DNA of 64,000 nucleotides from contig CP004371.1 in NCBI GenBank assembly GCA_000597885.1, positions 1,876,501 through 1,940,500 of the forward strand, given 5' to 3'. This document shows, in pieces, positions 17,893 to 27,063 of the stretch. The stretch's first letter is position 1; each line of letters opens with the position of its first letter. The DNA is from Flammeovirgaceae bacterium 311. Its GTDB lineage: Bacteria > Bacteroidota > Bacteroidia > Cytophagales > Cyclobacteriaceae. The position numbers and the translations under genes are program-made. The notes beneath the pieces were generated by a model. It worked only from the letters and a program-made list of their open reading frames with translations. It was not told the DNA's origin and did not search any database.

Positions 17893-18252
17893 TTAAGAGA
17901 ACATGATAAGGTCTATAATCCAGCTGACAAGCGCAATAAGCACTGCCAGTATCAGGGATGGTGTAAAACCTTTGGTCTCAAATCCTCTATGAAGTTTATC
18001 TACAATTTCAATGATGATGGCATTGACGATAATCCTGATGATAAACCCAAGTCCTGTAAAGAAAAAGAGGCCCAGGGTGGCTATGTTCAGGATCAGTGTA
18101 AGCAGCCAGCCAATCAGGAAGCTGAAGATACCTATCAGTATAGCAACCCAGATGGCAGTGCTGAAGCTCCGTACATGTACCGTGCTCATTGCCCTTGAGG
18201 CTATCAAAAGTACCAAGGCATCTACAACCAGATGCACTAACATTCTAATCAT
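17893..18252 (-). CDS. YvlD/phage-holin-4-like membrane protein
   Basis: A 119-residue protein with four hydrophobic helices and the segment FTGLGFIIRIIVNAIIIEIVDKL, typical of the YvlD (DUF360, phage holin 4 superfamily) group. Despite the name it is a chromosomal envelope protein with no phage genes around. The molecular role is unknown. An envelope-stress link is known in some Firmicutes. Confidence 0.75.
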   Translation of the reverse strand: MIRMLVHLVVDALVLLIASRAMSTVHVRSFSTAIWVAILIGIFSFLIGWLLTLILNIATLGLFFFTGLGFIIRIIVNAIIIEIVDKLHRGFETKGFTPSLILAVLIALVSWIIDLIMFS

Positions 18253-18326
18253 GGTTAAAAAAATTTTTTAGTTGAAATCTTTTCATTAACGAGAAAAGAA
18301 GCTTTTGTGTTTAAGGAGAGAAACCT

Positions 18327-19463
18327 TTAGTCTACAAGGAGCAAAGCGGCCAGCCTTTCTGCAAGCCTGCTGCCAATGGCAACGCCCATACCGCCTAACC
18401 GCACCCCTACTACAATTCTGCTGCTTTGCCGATGCACCACTGGCTCTTTAATAGGGCCAAAAGCCATTATGCCCGACCAGCGCTGTTCTACTGCAACAGA
18501 CCTGCCAGGCATGATCACCTCCTGCAACAGCTGGTCCAGTGCCTGCTGTATGCTGTTGTTCAGGCTTAGCACTGTGGTGGTTTCTGATTTGAAATCCAGG
18601 TTGCGGCCACCGCCCAGCATAACACGGTTGCCAATGTTTCGGAAATAGTAGTAGCCTTCTTCCAGGTGAAAGGTGCCCCTGAAGGGCAGATCAGCTACAG
18701 GAGCTGTGAGCAGTACCTGCCCCCTGCCCGGCTGCAGTTCCAGCTCAGGCAAAAACTGTGGCGCAAAGGCATTGGTACAAATGGCTACTTTTTCTGCTCT
18801 GAAGGGCACCTCACTTTTTCGGGCAGGGTCCAGCGCCACCACTGCAACGCCTGCAGCATCTTCGGCTATGTGCTCAACCTGTACCCCTGTTAGTACCTCT
18901 ACCCCTGCCGCCCGTGCATAGCCTGCCAGCGCCTGCATAAGCTCGCCGGTATGCACCTGCCCCTCCAGCGGACTATAAATAAGCGTTTGTACCCGCTGCT
19001 GCGAAAACCCAAAGGCAGCGAGCTGCTCCTGGCGCTCCCTGAATACCGACTGCCTGAATAATGGGAACAGCCACTCATTTACAGCATCCAGCTGTTGCAG
19101 GCAATCCTTTTCTTTTTCACGAATCAGCTCATAGCCTCCCCACTGATGGTAGCCAATGCGGCTGTCGCCCAGGCGATGGCGCAGTTTCTGCAGGCCCCGC
19201 CAGCGCTCTTCCACCAGCTGCAGGGCTCTGTCGTCGCCCATAGCCTGCCGGTCTGCCAGCAGCTCCGTTAAACTGCCAAAGCAGGCAAAGCCTGCATTGC
19301 GGGTACTGGCCCCAGAGGGGAAAAGTCCCCGCTCAAGCACCAGCACCCTAGCCGATGGGCGTTTTTCTTTTAGTTCTATTGCTGTAGAGAGTCCGGTTAT
19401 ACCGCCTCCCACCACTATATAATCAGCTTTTATAAAGCTTTCCTGCTCCCAGAAACTTAACAT
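18327..19463 (-). CDS. FAD-dependent amine/glycine-type oxidoreductase (DAO family)
   Basis: A 378-residue DAO-fold flavoprotein. The dinucleotide-binding YIVVGGGITGLSTAIELKE begins at about residue 15. SGASTRNAGFACFG follows, and the C-terminal FAD-contact region contains VVGVRLGGMGVAIGSRLAERLA. It presumably oxidises an amino acid or amine, but the substrate is not known. The neighbours give no pathway clue. Confidence 0.85.
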   Translation of the reverse strand: MLSFWEQESFIKADYIVVGGGITGLSTAIELKEKRPSARVLVLERGLFPSGASTRNAGFACFGSLTELLADRQAMGDDRALQLVEERWRGLQKLRHRLGDSRIGYHQWGGYELIREKEKDCLQQLDAVNEWLFPLFRQSVFRERQEQLAAFGFSQQRVQTLIYSPLEGQVHTGELMQALAGYARAAGVEVLTGVQVEHIAEDAAGVAVVALDPARKSEVPFRAEKVAICTNAFAPQFLPELELQPGRGQVLLTAPVADLPFRGTFHLEEGYYYFRNIGNRVMLGGGRNLDFKSETTTVLSLNNSIQQALDQLLQEVIMPGRSVAVEQRWSGIMAFGPIKEPVVHRQSSRIVVGVRLGGMGVAIGSRLAERLAALLLVD

Positions 19464-19587
19464 GCCTTAAAGTTAAAGCGCTTATTCCAGGCTGCCAAAG
19501 CATATTACTGCAAACGTTATAGTAGCTATTCCGGATTTTTTTTATATTAGGCATAGAAGCAATTTTTTAAACAAACCTCTTCCCTAC

Positions 19588-20118
19588 ATGACCGATCCCG
19601 TCAGTTTACTGAACAAAGCAAAAAAGTCCCGTTTTTACCTGTGGATCCTCAACCAGGTACTAAGCCGCATGATTCCTTTTAACCTGCCCCATAAATTCGA
19701 GATACTGGAGATCAGCGACCTCCACATAAAAACAATGCTTCCATACCGCAGAAAAAACAAAAACCACATAGGAGGGCTGCATGCCTGCGCCCTTGCAACA
19801 CTATCAGAGTACAGTACTGGTGTGCTCTTGTTATCCGGCCTAAATCCCAAGGAGTATCGCATTATCCTCAAGAACCTGGACATAGCTTTTTTTTACCAGG
19901 GAAAGATGGATGCCTTCGCAACCTGGCGCATCAATCCTGAATATATTCAGGAGTCGGTACTGGAGCCACTTAAGTCTGCAGAGTCTGTAGTGCTTCCCTG
20001 CGAGATCAAGATCCATGACAAGCAGGGCAACCATCTGTCTACCGCCCGGGTATTCTGGCAAATCAAGCCCTGGGCAAAAGTAAAAACCGGAAAAGCCCAA
20101 CTCGAAAAAGCCGCTTAA
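19588..20118 (+). CDS. DUF4442 hotdog-fold protein
   Basis: A 176-residue protein. NHIGGLHACALATLSEYSTGVLLL is the hotdog helix typical of DUF4442/PaaI-like thioesterase relatives. A catalytic acyl-CoA thioesterase function is likely but unproven. It is immediately followed, 4 bp later, by the Mpo1-like gene on the same strand, so a lipid-related operon is plausible. Confidence 0.75.
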   Translation: MTDPVSLLNKAKKSRFYLWILNQVLSRMIPFNLPHKFEILEISDLHIKTMLPYRRKNKNHIGGLHACALATLSEYSTGVLLLSGLNPKEYRIILKNLDIAFFYQGKMDAFATWRINPEYIQESVLEPLKSAESVVLPCEIKIHDKQGNHLSTARVFWQIKPWAKVKTGKAQLEKAA

Positions 20119-20122
20119 TTTT

Positions 20123-20605
20123 ATGCGAAAAATCGATGCTTTATTAAGTGAATATGGTGAGAGCCACCGCAATTCACTCAACAAAACCATTCACTGGATT
20201 TGCGTACCCCTGATTTTTTTCAGCATTGTTTGCCTGCTCTGGTCCATTCCGGCTGGTCCGCTGAATAATCTATTTACCGGCAGTGCTGCTGCATTTGCCA
20301 ACTGGGCAACCCTGTTGCTGCTCATTACGCTGGTGTATTACCTGGTGCTGTCACCGCCCTTGTTTATAGGCATGCTGCTATTTGGGGCAATATGTCTGTT
20401 TGGGGCCTGGCAGTTGGAGCAGGCCGCTTTTGCCCCACTCTGGGTTATAGCGCTGGTTATCTTTATAGTAGCCTGGATCGGGCAGTTCTACGGGCATAAA
20501 GTAGAAGGCAAGAAACCAAGCTTTCTGAAAGACGTACAGTTTTTGCTCATCGGCCCCGCCTGGCTCATGCACTTTATCTTCAGGAAGCTGGGCATCGGGT
20601 ATTGA
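20123..20605 (+). CDS. Mpo1-like (DUF962) membrane protein
   Basis: A 160-residue protein. The N-terminal ESHRNSLNKTIHWICVPLIF and C-terminal WIGQFYGHKVEGKKPS carry the conserved histidines of the Mpo1 (YGL010w) family. In yeast this is a Fe2+-dependent dioxygenase that shortens 2-hydroxy fatty acids. Four hydrophobic helices lie between and after these motifs. Together with the DUF4442 neighbour this suggests fatty-acid turnover, which is inference. Confidence 0.8.
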   Translation: MRKIDALLSEYGESHRNSLNKTIHWICVPLIFFSIVCLLWSIPAGPLNNLFTGSAAAFANWATLLLLITLVYYLVLSPPLFIGMLLFGAICLFGAWQLEQAAFAPLWVIALVIFIVAWIGQFYGHKVEGKKPSFLKDVQFLLIGPAWLMHFIFRKLGIGY

Positions 20606-20673
20606 TTTTTTCCTGCAGCCATGCAACCAATCCCCTCCGGCCTGCATCTAACAGTAAACAATCCCCTTATACC

Positions 20674-21360
20674 ATGAAAACTTTTTTAACCCTGTTCCTG
20701 GCCCTATGTATCAGCCTGCCTTTGCTGGCACAAAACACTGAAAACCGTTCACATACCGGCTTTACCAAATTATCAGTAGCGGTACCTGCAGATGTGCGCC
20801 TAACCAAAGGTCCTTTTAAGGTGCAGCTGGAGGGCGATGACCTGGATGAGATTATCACCGAGGTGAAAGGAGACCAGCTGGTCATCAAGCGTAAAAATGA
20901 TAAATGGAACTTCTTTGGCAACAACTCTGACAGTGTGGAGATCCATATCAGCATGCCCGCTCTGGAAGGAGTTTCCCTAAGCGGCTCCGGCAAGCTGGAA
21001 AGCAATGACCAGTTCTCTGCCAGTCATATGAAGCTGCATGTGAGCGGCTCCGGCAGGGTACGTCTCAATGTTGCAGCCGAAAAGCTGGAGACCCATATTT
21101 CCGGCTCCGGTAACATTGAAACCAGGGGCACTGCCAATACCTTAGATGCCCATATCAGCGGTTCCGGTAAAGTGAATGCACAGGAGCTGCGCGCCGGCGA
21201 GGCGGAGGTACACATAAGCGGTAGTGGTAACTGCTCTGTACATGCCGATAATAAACTGGATGCCCACATCAGCGGCAGCGGAAATGTTAATTACACAGGC
21301 AGCCCTGCCACTGTAAATGCCCGCACCAGCGGCAGCGGAAAAATCATCAAAAGGGGTTAA
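20674..21360 (+). CDS. Exported head-GIN-domain (DUF2807) protein
   Basis: The real start is the ATG at 20674 (MKTFLTLFLALCISLPLLAQ, a signal peptide), not the upstream frame start at 20602. This gives 228 residues. From about residue 85 on, SGSG recurs seven times at about 20-residue spacing (ISGSGN, VSGSGR and so on), the hallmark of the right-handed parallel beta-helix of GIN domains. It is probably an outer-membrane or periplasmic protein of unknown function, common in Bacteroidota. Confidence 0.85.
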   Translation: MKTFLTLFLALCISLPLLAQNTENRSHTGFTKLSVAVPADVRLTKGPFKVQLEGDDLDEIITEVKGDQLVIKRKNDKWNFFGNNSDSVEIHISMPALEGVSLSGSGKLESNDQFSASHMKLHVSGSGRVRLNVAAEKLETHISGSGNIETRGTANTLDAHISGSGKVNAQELRAGEAEVHISGSGNCSVHADNKLDAHISGSGNVNYTGSPATVNARTSGSGKIIKRG

Positions 21361-21372
21361 TCCTTTACAGGC

Positions 21373-21927
21373 TTGTTGCAGGAAACAGCAGCTGTTTTAT
21401 TCAACGCCCTCAAGCATCACCAGGGCTACCTGCAGCAGCTGGTAAAAAACACACCTCCTTCTATCACACCTCATGAGCTGCGCCGTCTCTTATTACCCAT
21501 AGGAGCGGCGCAGCTTGATTTTTATACGGGCCCCCTGGCTGTAGATGTACTTGTTCAGGAGGTAAAGCGATTACTCCTTCGGCAGGAACTACTGGCTCCG
21601 GAAGCTTATACTGCCTGGATTAGCGGCAATAATGGCTATCGCCTCATCAGCCTTTCCGACCACTCCAGCTGGGTGCTGCGGGTAGGCCGCCTGAAAAACC
21701 AGTGGGTACACCTGCACCCGGCACGTTACTCCCTGCACACCAGGCGCATTAAAGCCCACAGCCTTAAAACTGCCCTGGCATACGCCATTTTATACCCTCA
21801 GCAGGCTGCTGTAAGCCCACCCAAACTGGTAATTGTAAATCAGGTGCGACAAGCTTTTGATTTACCACCCCTGGCAGCCCGGCAGCTTCAGCAAGGGCTG
21901 GGGGAAGTACTTCAGCTGCTGCTTTAG
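21373..21927 (+). CDS. Hypothetical protein
   Basis: A 184-residue open frame starting with TTG at 21373, 12 bp after the GIN gene. I do not recognise a family. The middle part, WVLRVGRLKNQWVHLHPARYSLHTRRIKAHSLKTALAY, is basic and looks like a compact nucleic-acid or phosphate-binding segment. The C-terminus (QVRQAFDLPPLAARQLQQG) is helical. The codon use fits a real gene, but the start is uncertain because no ATG lies early in the frame. Confidence 0.6.
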   Translation: MLQETAAVLFNALKHHQGYLQQLVKNTPPSITPHELRRLLLPIGAAQLDFYTGPLAVDVLVQEVKRLLLRQELLAPEAYTAWISGNNGYRLISLSDHSSWVLRVGRLKNQWVHLHPARYSLHTRRIKAHSLKTALAYAILYPQQAAVSPPKLVIVNQVRQAFDLPPLAARQLQQGLGEVLQLLL

Positions 21928-22003
21928 CAGCAAAGTATTGTAGCGGCAAACCTACAGAGCCTGTTAAACGTCTGTAAAAGTGTATCAGCAGAAAAATTTA
22001 AGT

Positions 22004-22579
22004 ATGAACATTGCCATTATATCTGCCAGTATCCGGGAGGGGCGCGAAACACATAAAGTATCTGAGGAACTGTGCAGACGCCTGCGGAAGCAGGAGAATA
22101 TTAATCCAAGCCTGATTGATCTGAAGGAATATGCGCTTCCGCTTTTTGAGGCGCTCTACAGCGAAGAAAATGCCTCAGAGGCTACAAGTAAACTACGCCG
22201 GTACCTGCACGAGGCCGATGCCATGATTTTTGTATCTCCGGAATATAATGGCAGCTATACGGCAGCCCTTAAAAACATGACCGATGGTTTCAGCAAAGCC
22301 CATTTCTCCGGAAAACCAATTGGGGTGGTGAGTGTATCTTCCGGCTCACTTGGGGGTATGCGGGCGGCACAGCTCATGCAGCAGCTGGTGCTGGCCTTAA
22401 GGGGCTACCCCATTCCGCAAATGTTGCTGGTGCCCGATGTAGATCAGAAATTTTCTGATGAGGGAGAGCTGCTTGATCAGGCCTTCGGTAAAAATATCGC
22501 ACTCTTTCTGGAACAATTCCTTTGGTTTACAGAAGCCATCACTGCTAAAAAGCAGCAGGAAAAGGAGCTGATTTCCTGA
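22004..22579 (+). CDS. NADPH-dependent FMN reductase family protein
   Basis: I choose the ATG at 22004 (MNIAIISASIREGRETHKV) instead of a GTG 24 bp upstream. This gives 191 residues. A flavodoxin-like fold is shown by the phosphate-binding SASIREGRETHKVS, the FMN-contact FVSPEYNGSYTAALKN, and VVSVSSGSLGGMRAAQ. These are typical of the NADPH-dependent FMN reductases (ArsH/azoreductase relatives). It reduces FMN or quinones. A terminator follows at 22592. Confidence 0.88.
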   Translation: MNIAIISASIREGRETHKVSEELCRRLRKQENINPSLIDLKEYALPLFEALYSEENASEATSKLRRYLHEADAMIFVSPEYNGSYTAALKNMTDGFSKAHFSGKPIGVVSVSSGSLGGMRAAQLMQQLVLALRGYPIPQMLLVPDVDQKFSDEGELLDQAFGKNIALFLEQFLWFTEAITAKKQQEKELIS

Positions 22580-22591
22580 TTTAGTACAGCG

Positions 22592-22620
22592 GCCTGGCGC
22601 CACAAAGCCAGGCTTTATTA
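22592..22620 (+). terminator. Intrinsic terminator between convergent genes
   Basis: Stem gcctggc (22592-22598) / gccaggc (22607-22613) with an 8-nt loop and a short T-rich tail. It separates the FMN reductase from the convergent VRR-NUC gene. Confidence 0.65.
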
Positions 22621-22630
22621 ATACGGCACC

Positions 22631-24304
22631 CTAAATCCACTCTACCCTTAGCACATCGGCCCTGATACCGGCTTCCTTAAAATAGCGGAGCCAGTACAGC
22701 TGCTGTGGCGATAGCGCATCTGTGGGTGATTTAACCTCCACAAAGCGATAGTCTTTTTTCGACCACATGAACAGGTCGGGAAAACCACGCCCATACTCCT
22801 TCAGGTTTTGGGCCATGTTCAGCAATACCTGGTACAGGGCCTCCAGCGGCAGCTTTTTACAGGCACCTTCCAGCAGGGGCAGGGTATTCTCATGCCAGCC
22901 CACCAGGGGGTTGCCAATGCCCCACTTCTGGTCATAGGTTTGGCGCAGGTGCTTCAGCAGGGCTTTGCGTTTCCCCAGCTCTTCCACACGTTTCTTCAGC
23001 TGCTCCTGCCTGCGGTCCAGAAACTGCGGCAAATACAGATCGGCCGGAAAGCGCTGCAGCGGACTGTGGTATACCGGCACATCCTGATCGAAAATCACAT
23101 CCCAGAACAGGAGTCCAAATAAACTCCTGAAAAGATAGTTCTCGCTGTACATGACCTCATATCCCTTATCGGCAAAGTAACGGATCACTCCTTTTTCCAC
23201 ATAGTAGCGGTACTCTTCCGATATCTGCACCGATTCTGCTTTTTTAAGCAGCTCGGTTGTGCTTCTTACTGCTTTTTTAACCGCCAGCTTCCTGCAGAAA
23301 TCCTGTGCAAAAATAGATTCTTCTGCATTATAGGGCAATGCCTCTATTTGTTTACACAGCTGCATGGCTTCCTGCACATCTCCTCTTTTATGCAGCAGCC
23401 GAATCTGGCGCTCACGCGAGGGCGGCTGCTGGCTGTAGCGGTATACCTCCAGGGCCCAGTCGGGCTGCTGAAGCCTTTCCAGGAGCCTGGCGGTTTTAAG
23501 AGTAAGCCTGTCGAAAGTAGGCCTGGCTTCCTCTCCCAGCTGTGATCCCCGACCTGCAATATGCATATACCAGGCATAGAGAGGTTCTGCTACAGGTTCT
23601 TCCCTTAGCTCCCTGAACTGCTGATACACACCGGAGATCCAGAATTTGTCTTCTATTTCTTTCCTGCTGCTGAATTTCGGGACTAGCTTGTCTGCATCCA
23701 GTACCTCGTATTGCACATACCCAAGGTCGCGGATCACAAATTCCGACATTTCGCCGTGCAGATGGCCAAAGAACAGGAACTTCAGCAGTTCGTACTCCTC
23801 CAGATATCGCTGAATCACTACTGTTTCGAGGGCAAGAACGGCTTCTAAGATACCATCATGATCAAGCTCCTCCAGCATCTTCCGGAGCAAATCTTCTTTC
23901 TTCAGCGGGCTCAGGCCTTTTACGGCTGGTTGCAGCAGCTTCCAGATGCTGCAAAGCTCCTGTTTGTTGAAGATATGCAGTACATGCGCAAGCTCTGTTT
24001 TGAGGCTTCCATCCAAGAGCAGGCAAAAGCCGGCCGATGTCAGCTCCTGCAGCGGAGCATCCAGTGCGCCAATTTCAGGATAATTCAACTTGTTTAACCT
24101 GAAGAACTGTCCTTTACGATTGGCAAAGCGCAGAAAAAGGCAGCGGCCTTCTTCGTGCAAAGCCCTGAAGCGGGCAATAAAACTTTTTTCGTCCTCCTGC
24201 AAAAGGTGGCCGTATTTTTCCTCAACGAACTCCAGCAGGGAGTAAAAATTGTCGAGGTAGTATTTTGGTGGTAATTCCGTTACCGGCTGCGCAGTCCATC
24301 CCAT
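22631..24304 (-). CDS. FAN1-like VRR-NUC domain nuclease
   Basis: I place the start at the ATG at 24304 (MGWTAQPVTELPPKYYLDNF). The open frame extends 66 codons further, but that stretch runs into a dispersed repeat and is not conserved-looking. This gives 557 residues. The N-terminal part (about 1-70) includes FYSLLEFVEEKYGHLLQ and RLNKLNYPEIG. The middle is helical, and the C-terminal VRR-NUC domain ends in GRGFPDLFMWSKKDYRFVEVKSPTD. The PD and EVK residues are the PD-(D/E)XK catalytic core. Bacterial FAN1 homologues cut flap and crosslinked DNA. Here it is a lone gene. Confidence 0.85.
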   Translation of the reverse strand: MGWTAQPVTELPPKYYLDNFYSLLEFVEEKYGHLLQEDEKSFIARFRALHEEGRCLFLRFANRKGQFFRLNKLNYPEIGALDAPLQELTSAGFCLLLDGSLKTELAHVLHIFNKQELCSIWKLLQPAVKGLSPLKKEDLLRKMLEELDHDGILEAVLALETVVIQRYLEEYELLKFLFFGHLHGEMSEFVIRDLGYVQYEVLDADKLVPKFSSRKEIEDKFWISGVYQQFRELREEPVAEPLYAWYMHIAGRGSQLGEEARPTFDRLTLKTARLLERLQQPDWALEVYRYSQQPPSRERQIRLLHKRGDVQEAMQLCKQIEALPYNAEESIFAQDFCRKLAVKKAVRSTTELLKKAESVQISEEYRYYVEKGVIRYFADKGYEVMYSENYLFRSLFGLLFWDVIFDQDVPVYHSPLQRFPADLYLPQFLDRRQEQLKKRVEELGKRKALLKHLRQTYDQKWGIGNPLVGWHENTLPLLEGACKKLPLEALYQVLLNMAQNLKEYGRGFPDLFMWSKKDYRFVEVKSPTDALSPQQLYWLRYFKEAGIRADVLRVEWI

Positions 24305-24438
24305 CGTTAGCCTAAAGTTAAGAAAATGAGGATTATAAACAGGAGGCTTGCGGTGATTTATTCTATTTATCGAGCAGGTGATTACCTGGAATGAAAAAAC
24401 GCTCGTGTAGCTTCCAGGTACTTTTTTTTGTACTGCCT

Positions 24439-24554
24439 GTCTTTCCGAGCCACCGAAGCCCGGGAGGTACGATAAGATCCCGGCGGAGAGGCAATCTGGC
24501 ATCTATGCGTGTAGAAGTCAGATTGCTTCTTCCGCTGTGCTCCATCGCAAAGAC
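24439..24554. repeat. Large imperfect-palindrome repeat, family C copy 1
   Basis: The ends gtctttcc... and ...gcaaagac are inverted, and the middle is gcaatctggc ... gtcagattgc. A second copy with the same core (ctatgcgtgtaga) is at 36841-36931. It looks like the dispersed gcaatc/gattgc repeat seen in many Bacteroidota genomes. Confidence 0.65.
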
Positions 24555-24567
24555 ACTGCTAGTAAAT

Positions 24568-24603
24568 AATAACGGCCTTAGAAAAATTTATAAGGCCGTT
24601 ATT
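24568..24603 (-). terminator. Intrinsic terminator candidate, probably bidirectional
   Basis: A perfect 13-bp stem (24568-24580 / 24591-24603) with a 10-nt loop. It lies 37 bp after the double-HTH gene ends on the minus strand. The T tract on either side is short. Confidence 0.6.
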
Positions 24604-24639
24604 TTAATAATATAGTGCTTTCCTGAGTATAGGATGAAA

Positions 24640-25449
24640 CTATCGGGCCAGACGGCTCAGGCGTTCTTCCAGGTAGTTAATTCTGTTGGTCAGAAAATCA
24701 ATCTTCATGCGCAGTTCCTGCATGCCTTCATGATCTGCAGCGGCCGCATAAGGTTGCTGAACGGCATAGGTTTGTGGCTGCGCTACCGGCATTGGCGCAG
24801 TAGCCTGCTGTACCGGCTGCGGCGCTGCCTGCTCTGCCTGTGCTTCTGCCTGCGGCTGGGCATCTTCCAAAGACTGAACTTCGGCTGTGGTTTGCTCTTC
24901 AGCAGCGGATTTAGCCTGCTTTTCTTTTTCCTTTTGCTGCTGGGGCACTGCCACACCAGCTTTTTGGGCCAGCTGATCAACCGTTACACCAAGTTCTGAC
25001 AGCAGTACGCTCATAAACTGCGGCGTTGGCGATTGTTTTCCGCTTAAGGTTTTGTTCAGCCTGTACATCGAAAAGCCGGTAGCCTTTGCTATTTCTTCAG
25101 GAGATTTATCAGATTTGCGTATCAGCTTACGCACCTGGCGGCCCACTTTTGGCCAGTGCTCATCGCTCGTCATCACCTGAAAGCCAGGATGTTCCTGTGT
25201 AGCAGACAAGGTTGGACGTCCCTTCCCGTTCTGCAACCAGGCCGGATTGATAAATCCGTCATAAGCTTCTAAAATTTTTTGAATGGTGCCTTTACGAGGC
25301 TTTTTATCTTCAGTATACAAATTACGTAATGTGCCATATGCAATACCAACTTCTTTTGCAAAGCGGTTTGCACTGACTTTCAGGATATCATCCTGAAAAT
25401 ACTGAATACGATCATTAACTTTGGAGAGATCGCTAGAATTATTACTCAT
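24640..25449 (-). CDS. Double-HTH regulator with Q/A-rich linker and C-terminal coiled coil
   Basis: A 269-residue protein. Two helix-turn-helix segments are visible. The first is at about residues 20-70 (ANRFAKEVGIAYGTLRNLYTE). The second, at about 110-155, contains SPEEIAKATGFSMYRLNKTLSG. A low-complexity linker rich in E, Q and A (about 165-240) follows, and the last 28 residues form a leucine-type coiled coil (MKIDFLTNRINYLEERL). It is most likely a dimeric DNA-binding regulator. The palindrome at 25529-25542 upstream may be its own operator. No single family name fits. Confidence 0.7.
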   Translation of the reverse strand: MSNNSSDLSKVNDRIQYFQDDILKVSANRFAKEVGIAYGTLRNLYTEDKKPRKGTIQKILEAYDGFINPAWLQNGKGRPTLSATQEHPGFQVMTSDEHWPKVGRQVRKLIRKSDKSPEEIAKATGFSMYRLNKTLSGKQSPTPQFMSVLLSELGVTVDQLAQKAGVAVPQQQKEKEKQAKSAAEEQTTAEVQSLEDAQPQAEAQAEQAAPQPVQQATAPMPVAQPQTYAVQQPYAAAADHEGMQELRMKIDFLTNRINYLEERLSRLAR

Positions 25450-25929
25450 TATTTTGGGTATGGTTAGAACAAAAAGAAATTCTAATTAAAAAATTAATAC
25501 TATATAATTAAACAAAAGAAAGGATACCTGCTAATATTAGCAAAATATTTTTTGATTTTTTTCAACTTATCAACTAACAACAGATTATGTGCTTTTTTTA
25601 GTTGCTTTTATGTAAATCAGGAATAGAAAAAGCTTATCTATTTTTATAAAGCTGCGTATTAATGAAGGCTGTGATTTGTTGAAGTGATGCCGAAAAACTC
25701 TCCCAGCACAGTATAGTTAATTTTGTATGATGCTATATTTAAAAGATATTGAAGGCTCTCATTAAAAACCCTTGGCTTGATCTGCTACTGCAGTTAAAGG
25801 CCCGGGGAGCGTGGCCATGCACCGGAGAAGCAAACCAGCATGCACAAAAGCAGGGAACGTGACAACAGCAAACATGGCCACCAATATTAAACAGAACTTA
25901 TAGAGGTCTGTAACTTATTAAACAAATTC
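25450..25929. other. 480-bp promoter region between divergent HTH and MscS genes
   Basis: The region is AT-rich with no open frame. It contains the 14-bp perfect palindrome at 25529-25542 and a taattttg box near 25715, which fits TAnnTTTG on the plus strand without a clear -33 partner. Nothing else is evident. Confidence 0.5.
25529..25542. promoter_or_regulatory. Candidate operator palindrome
   Basis: tgctaatattagca is a perfect palindrome 80 bp upstream of the double-HTH gene start, placed as an operator would be. There is no direct evidence of binding. Confidence 0.35.
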
Positions 25930-27063
25930 ATGGAACAAATTCAGGATTTTTATCAGAGTCTGGCACCTATTTTTCAAAACATGATTCTTATTAGTGCCGC
26001 TATTTTTGGAGGATTGTTAGTAAAGTATATCATCTTTAATAGTCTGCGATTTACTTTCAGAAACCATAAAGATGCTATATTAATACACTCTTTACTTAGC
26101 AGGTGTAGTAGTGTATTAAGTTTTCTGATACCGCTTATTATACTTTCAATCACCTTACCACTGATGGATACTACGCCAAAAGAACACAGGTTTTTGGAAA
26201 AAACACTTGAGGTGCTAATGATTATAGGTTTTGCCTGGCTGGCGATTAAAGTAATCTATGTTGCCCAGGATTATATCAATGAGAACTTCGATATAGATAA
26301 AGAAAACAATTTTCTGGCCCGAAAAGTACGAACACAGGTACAGTTTATCAGAAAACTGCTCATCATCGGTGTTGTTATCATTACCTTATCTATATTATTA
26401 CTAAGCTTTGAAAGTGTAAGAACCATTGGTGCCGGTTTGTTAACATCTGCCGGTGTTACAGGCATTATTATTGGCTTTGCTGCACAAAAATCAATTGCAA
26501 ACCTGATTGCCGGTTTCCAGATTGCATTTACACAGCCCATCAGAATCGATGATGTTGTAATTGTTGAGAGTGAATTTGGCCGTATTGAAGAAATAACCCT
26601 CACCTATGTGGTAATTCGTTTGTGGGACCTGCGGCGGCTGGTGGTGCCTATTAACTATTTTATAGAAAAACCATTCCAGAACTGGACCCGTCAGTCGACC
26701 GAATTGCTGGGAACGGTATTCCTCTACACCGACTATTTTGTGCCGCTTAAAGAGATTAGGGCGGAGCTTAGACGCCTGTGCGAAGCGAGCCCCCACTGGG
26801 ACAAAAAAGTGTGTGTGCTGCAGGTAACGGATACCACAGAAACCGCTGTACAACTACGTGTACTGGTAAGTGCACTTAACTCCGGTAATGCCTGGGAGCT
26901 GCGGGTTTACCTGCGGGAAAAATTAGTGGAATTTATCAGGGAGCAATATCCTGAAAGCCTGCCCCTTACCCGTGCAGAGTTGCGTACTGAAAATGGAAAG
27001 GATTTTCAGGAAGAGGCGCTCCTGCAGCTACAAAAAAGTAAAAGTCGATCTGATGACAGGTAG
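25930..27063 (+). CDS. MscS-type mechanosensitive channel
   Basis: A 377-residue membrane protein with an N-terminal helix, two to three further helices, and the pore helix TM3 segment TSAGVTGIIIGFAAQKSIANLIAGF (about residues 175-199). This is followed by the beta domain (IRIDDVVIVESEFGRIEEI) and C-terminal soluble domain. The longer N-terminus (about 130 residues before the core) places it with the MscS-like families of Bacteroidota. It releases solutes on hypo-osmotic shock. A potassium-channel gene follows after 188 bp, perhaps as an osmotic-response neighbourhood. Confidence 0.88.
   Translation: MEQIQDFYQSLAPIFQNMILISAAIFGGLLVKYIIFNSLRFTFRNHKDAILIHSLLSRCSSVLSFLIPLIILSITLPLMDTTPKEHRFLEKTLEVLMIIGFAWLAIKVIYVAQDYINENFDIDKENNFLARKVRTQVQFIRKLLIIGVVIITLSILLLSFESVRTIGAGLLTSAGVTGIIIGFAAQKSIANLIAGFQIAFTQPIRIDDVVIVESEFGRIEEITLTYVVIRLWDLRRLVVPINYFIEKPFQNWTRQSTELLGTVFLYTDYFVPLKEIRAELRRLCEASPHWDKKVCVLQVTDTTETAVQLRVLVSALNSGNAWELRVYLREKLVEFIREQYPESLPLTRAELRTENGKDFQEEALLQLQKSKSRSDDR

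Noticed and set aside
17893-18252. Possible prophage, from a holin-like protein
   Set aside because: The family is also a chromosomal envelope protein, and no capsid, integrase or lysis genes lie nearby.
24391-24615. Plus-strand frame near 24400-24600
   Set aside because: It translates the family C repeat and the terminator; no protein features.
24634-24999. Plus-strand L/C-rich frame
   Set aside because: It is antisense to the Q/A-rich linker of the double-HTH gene, which creates artificial leucine runs.
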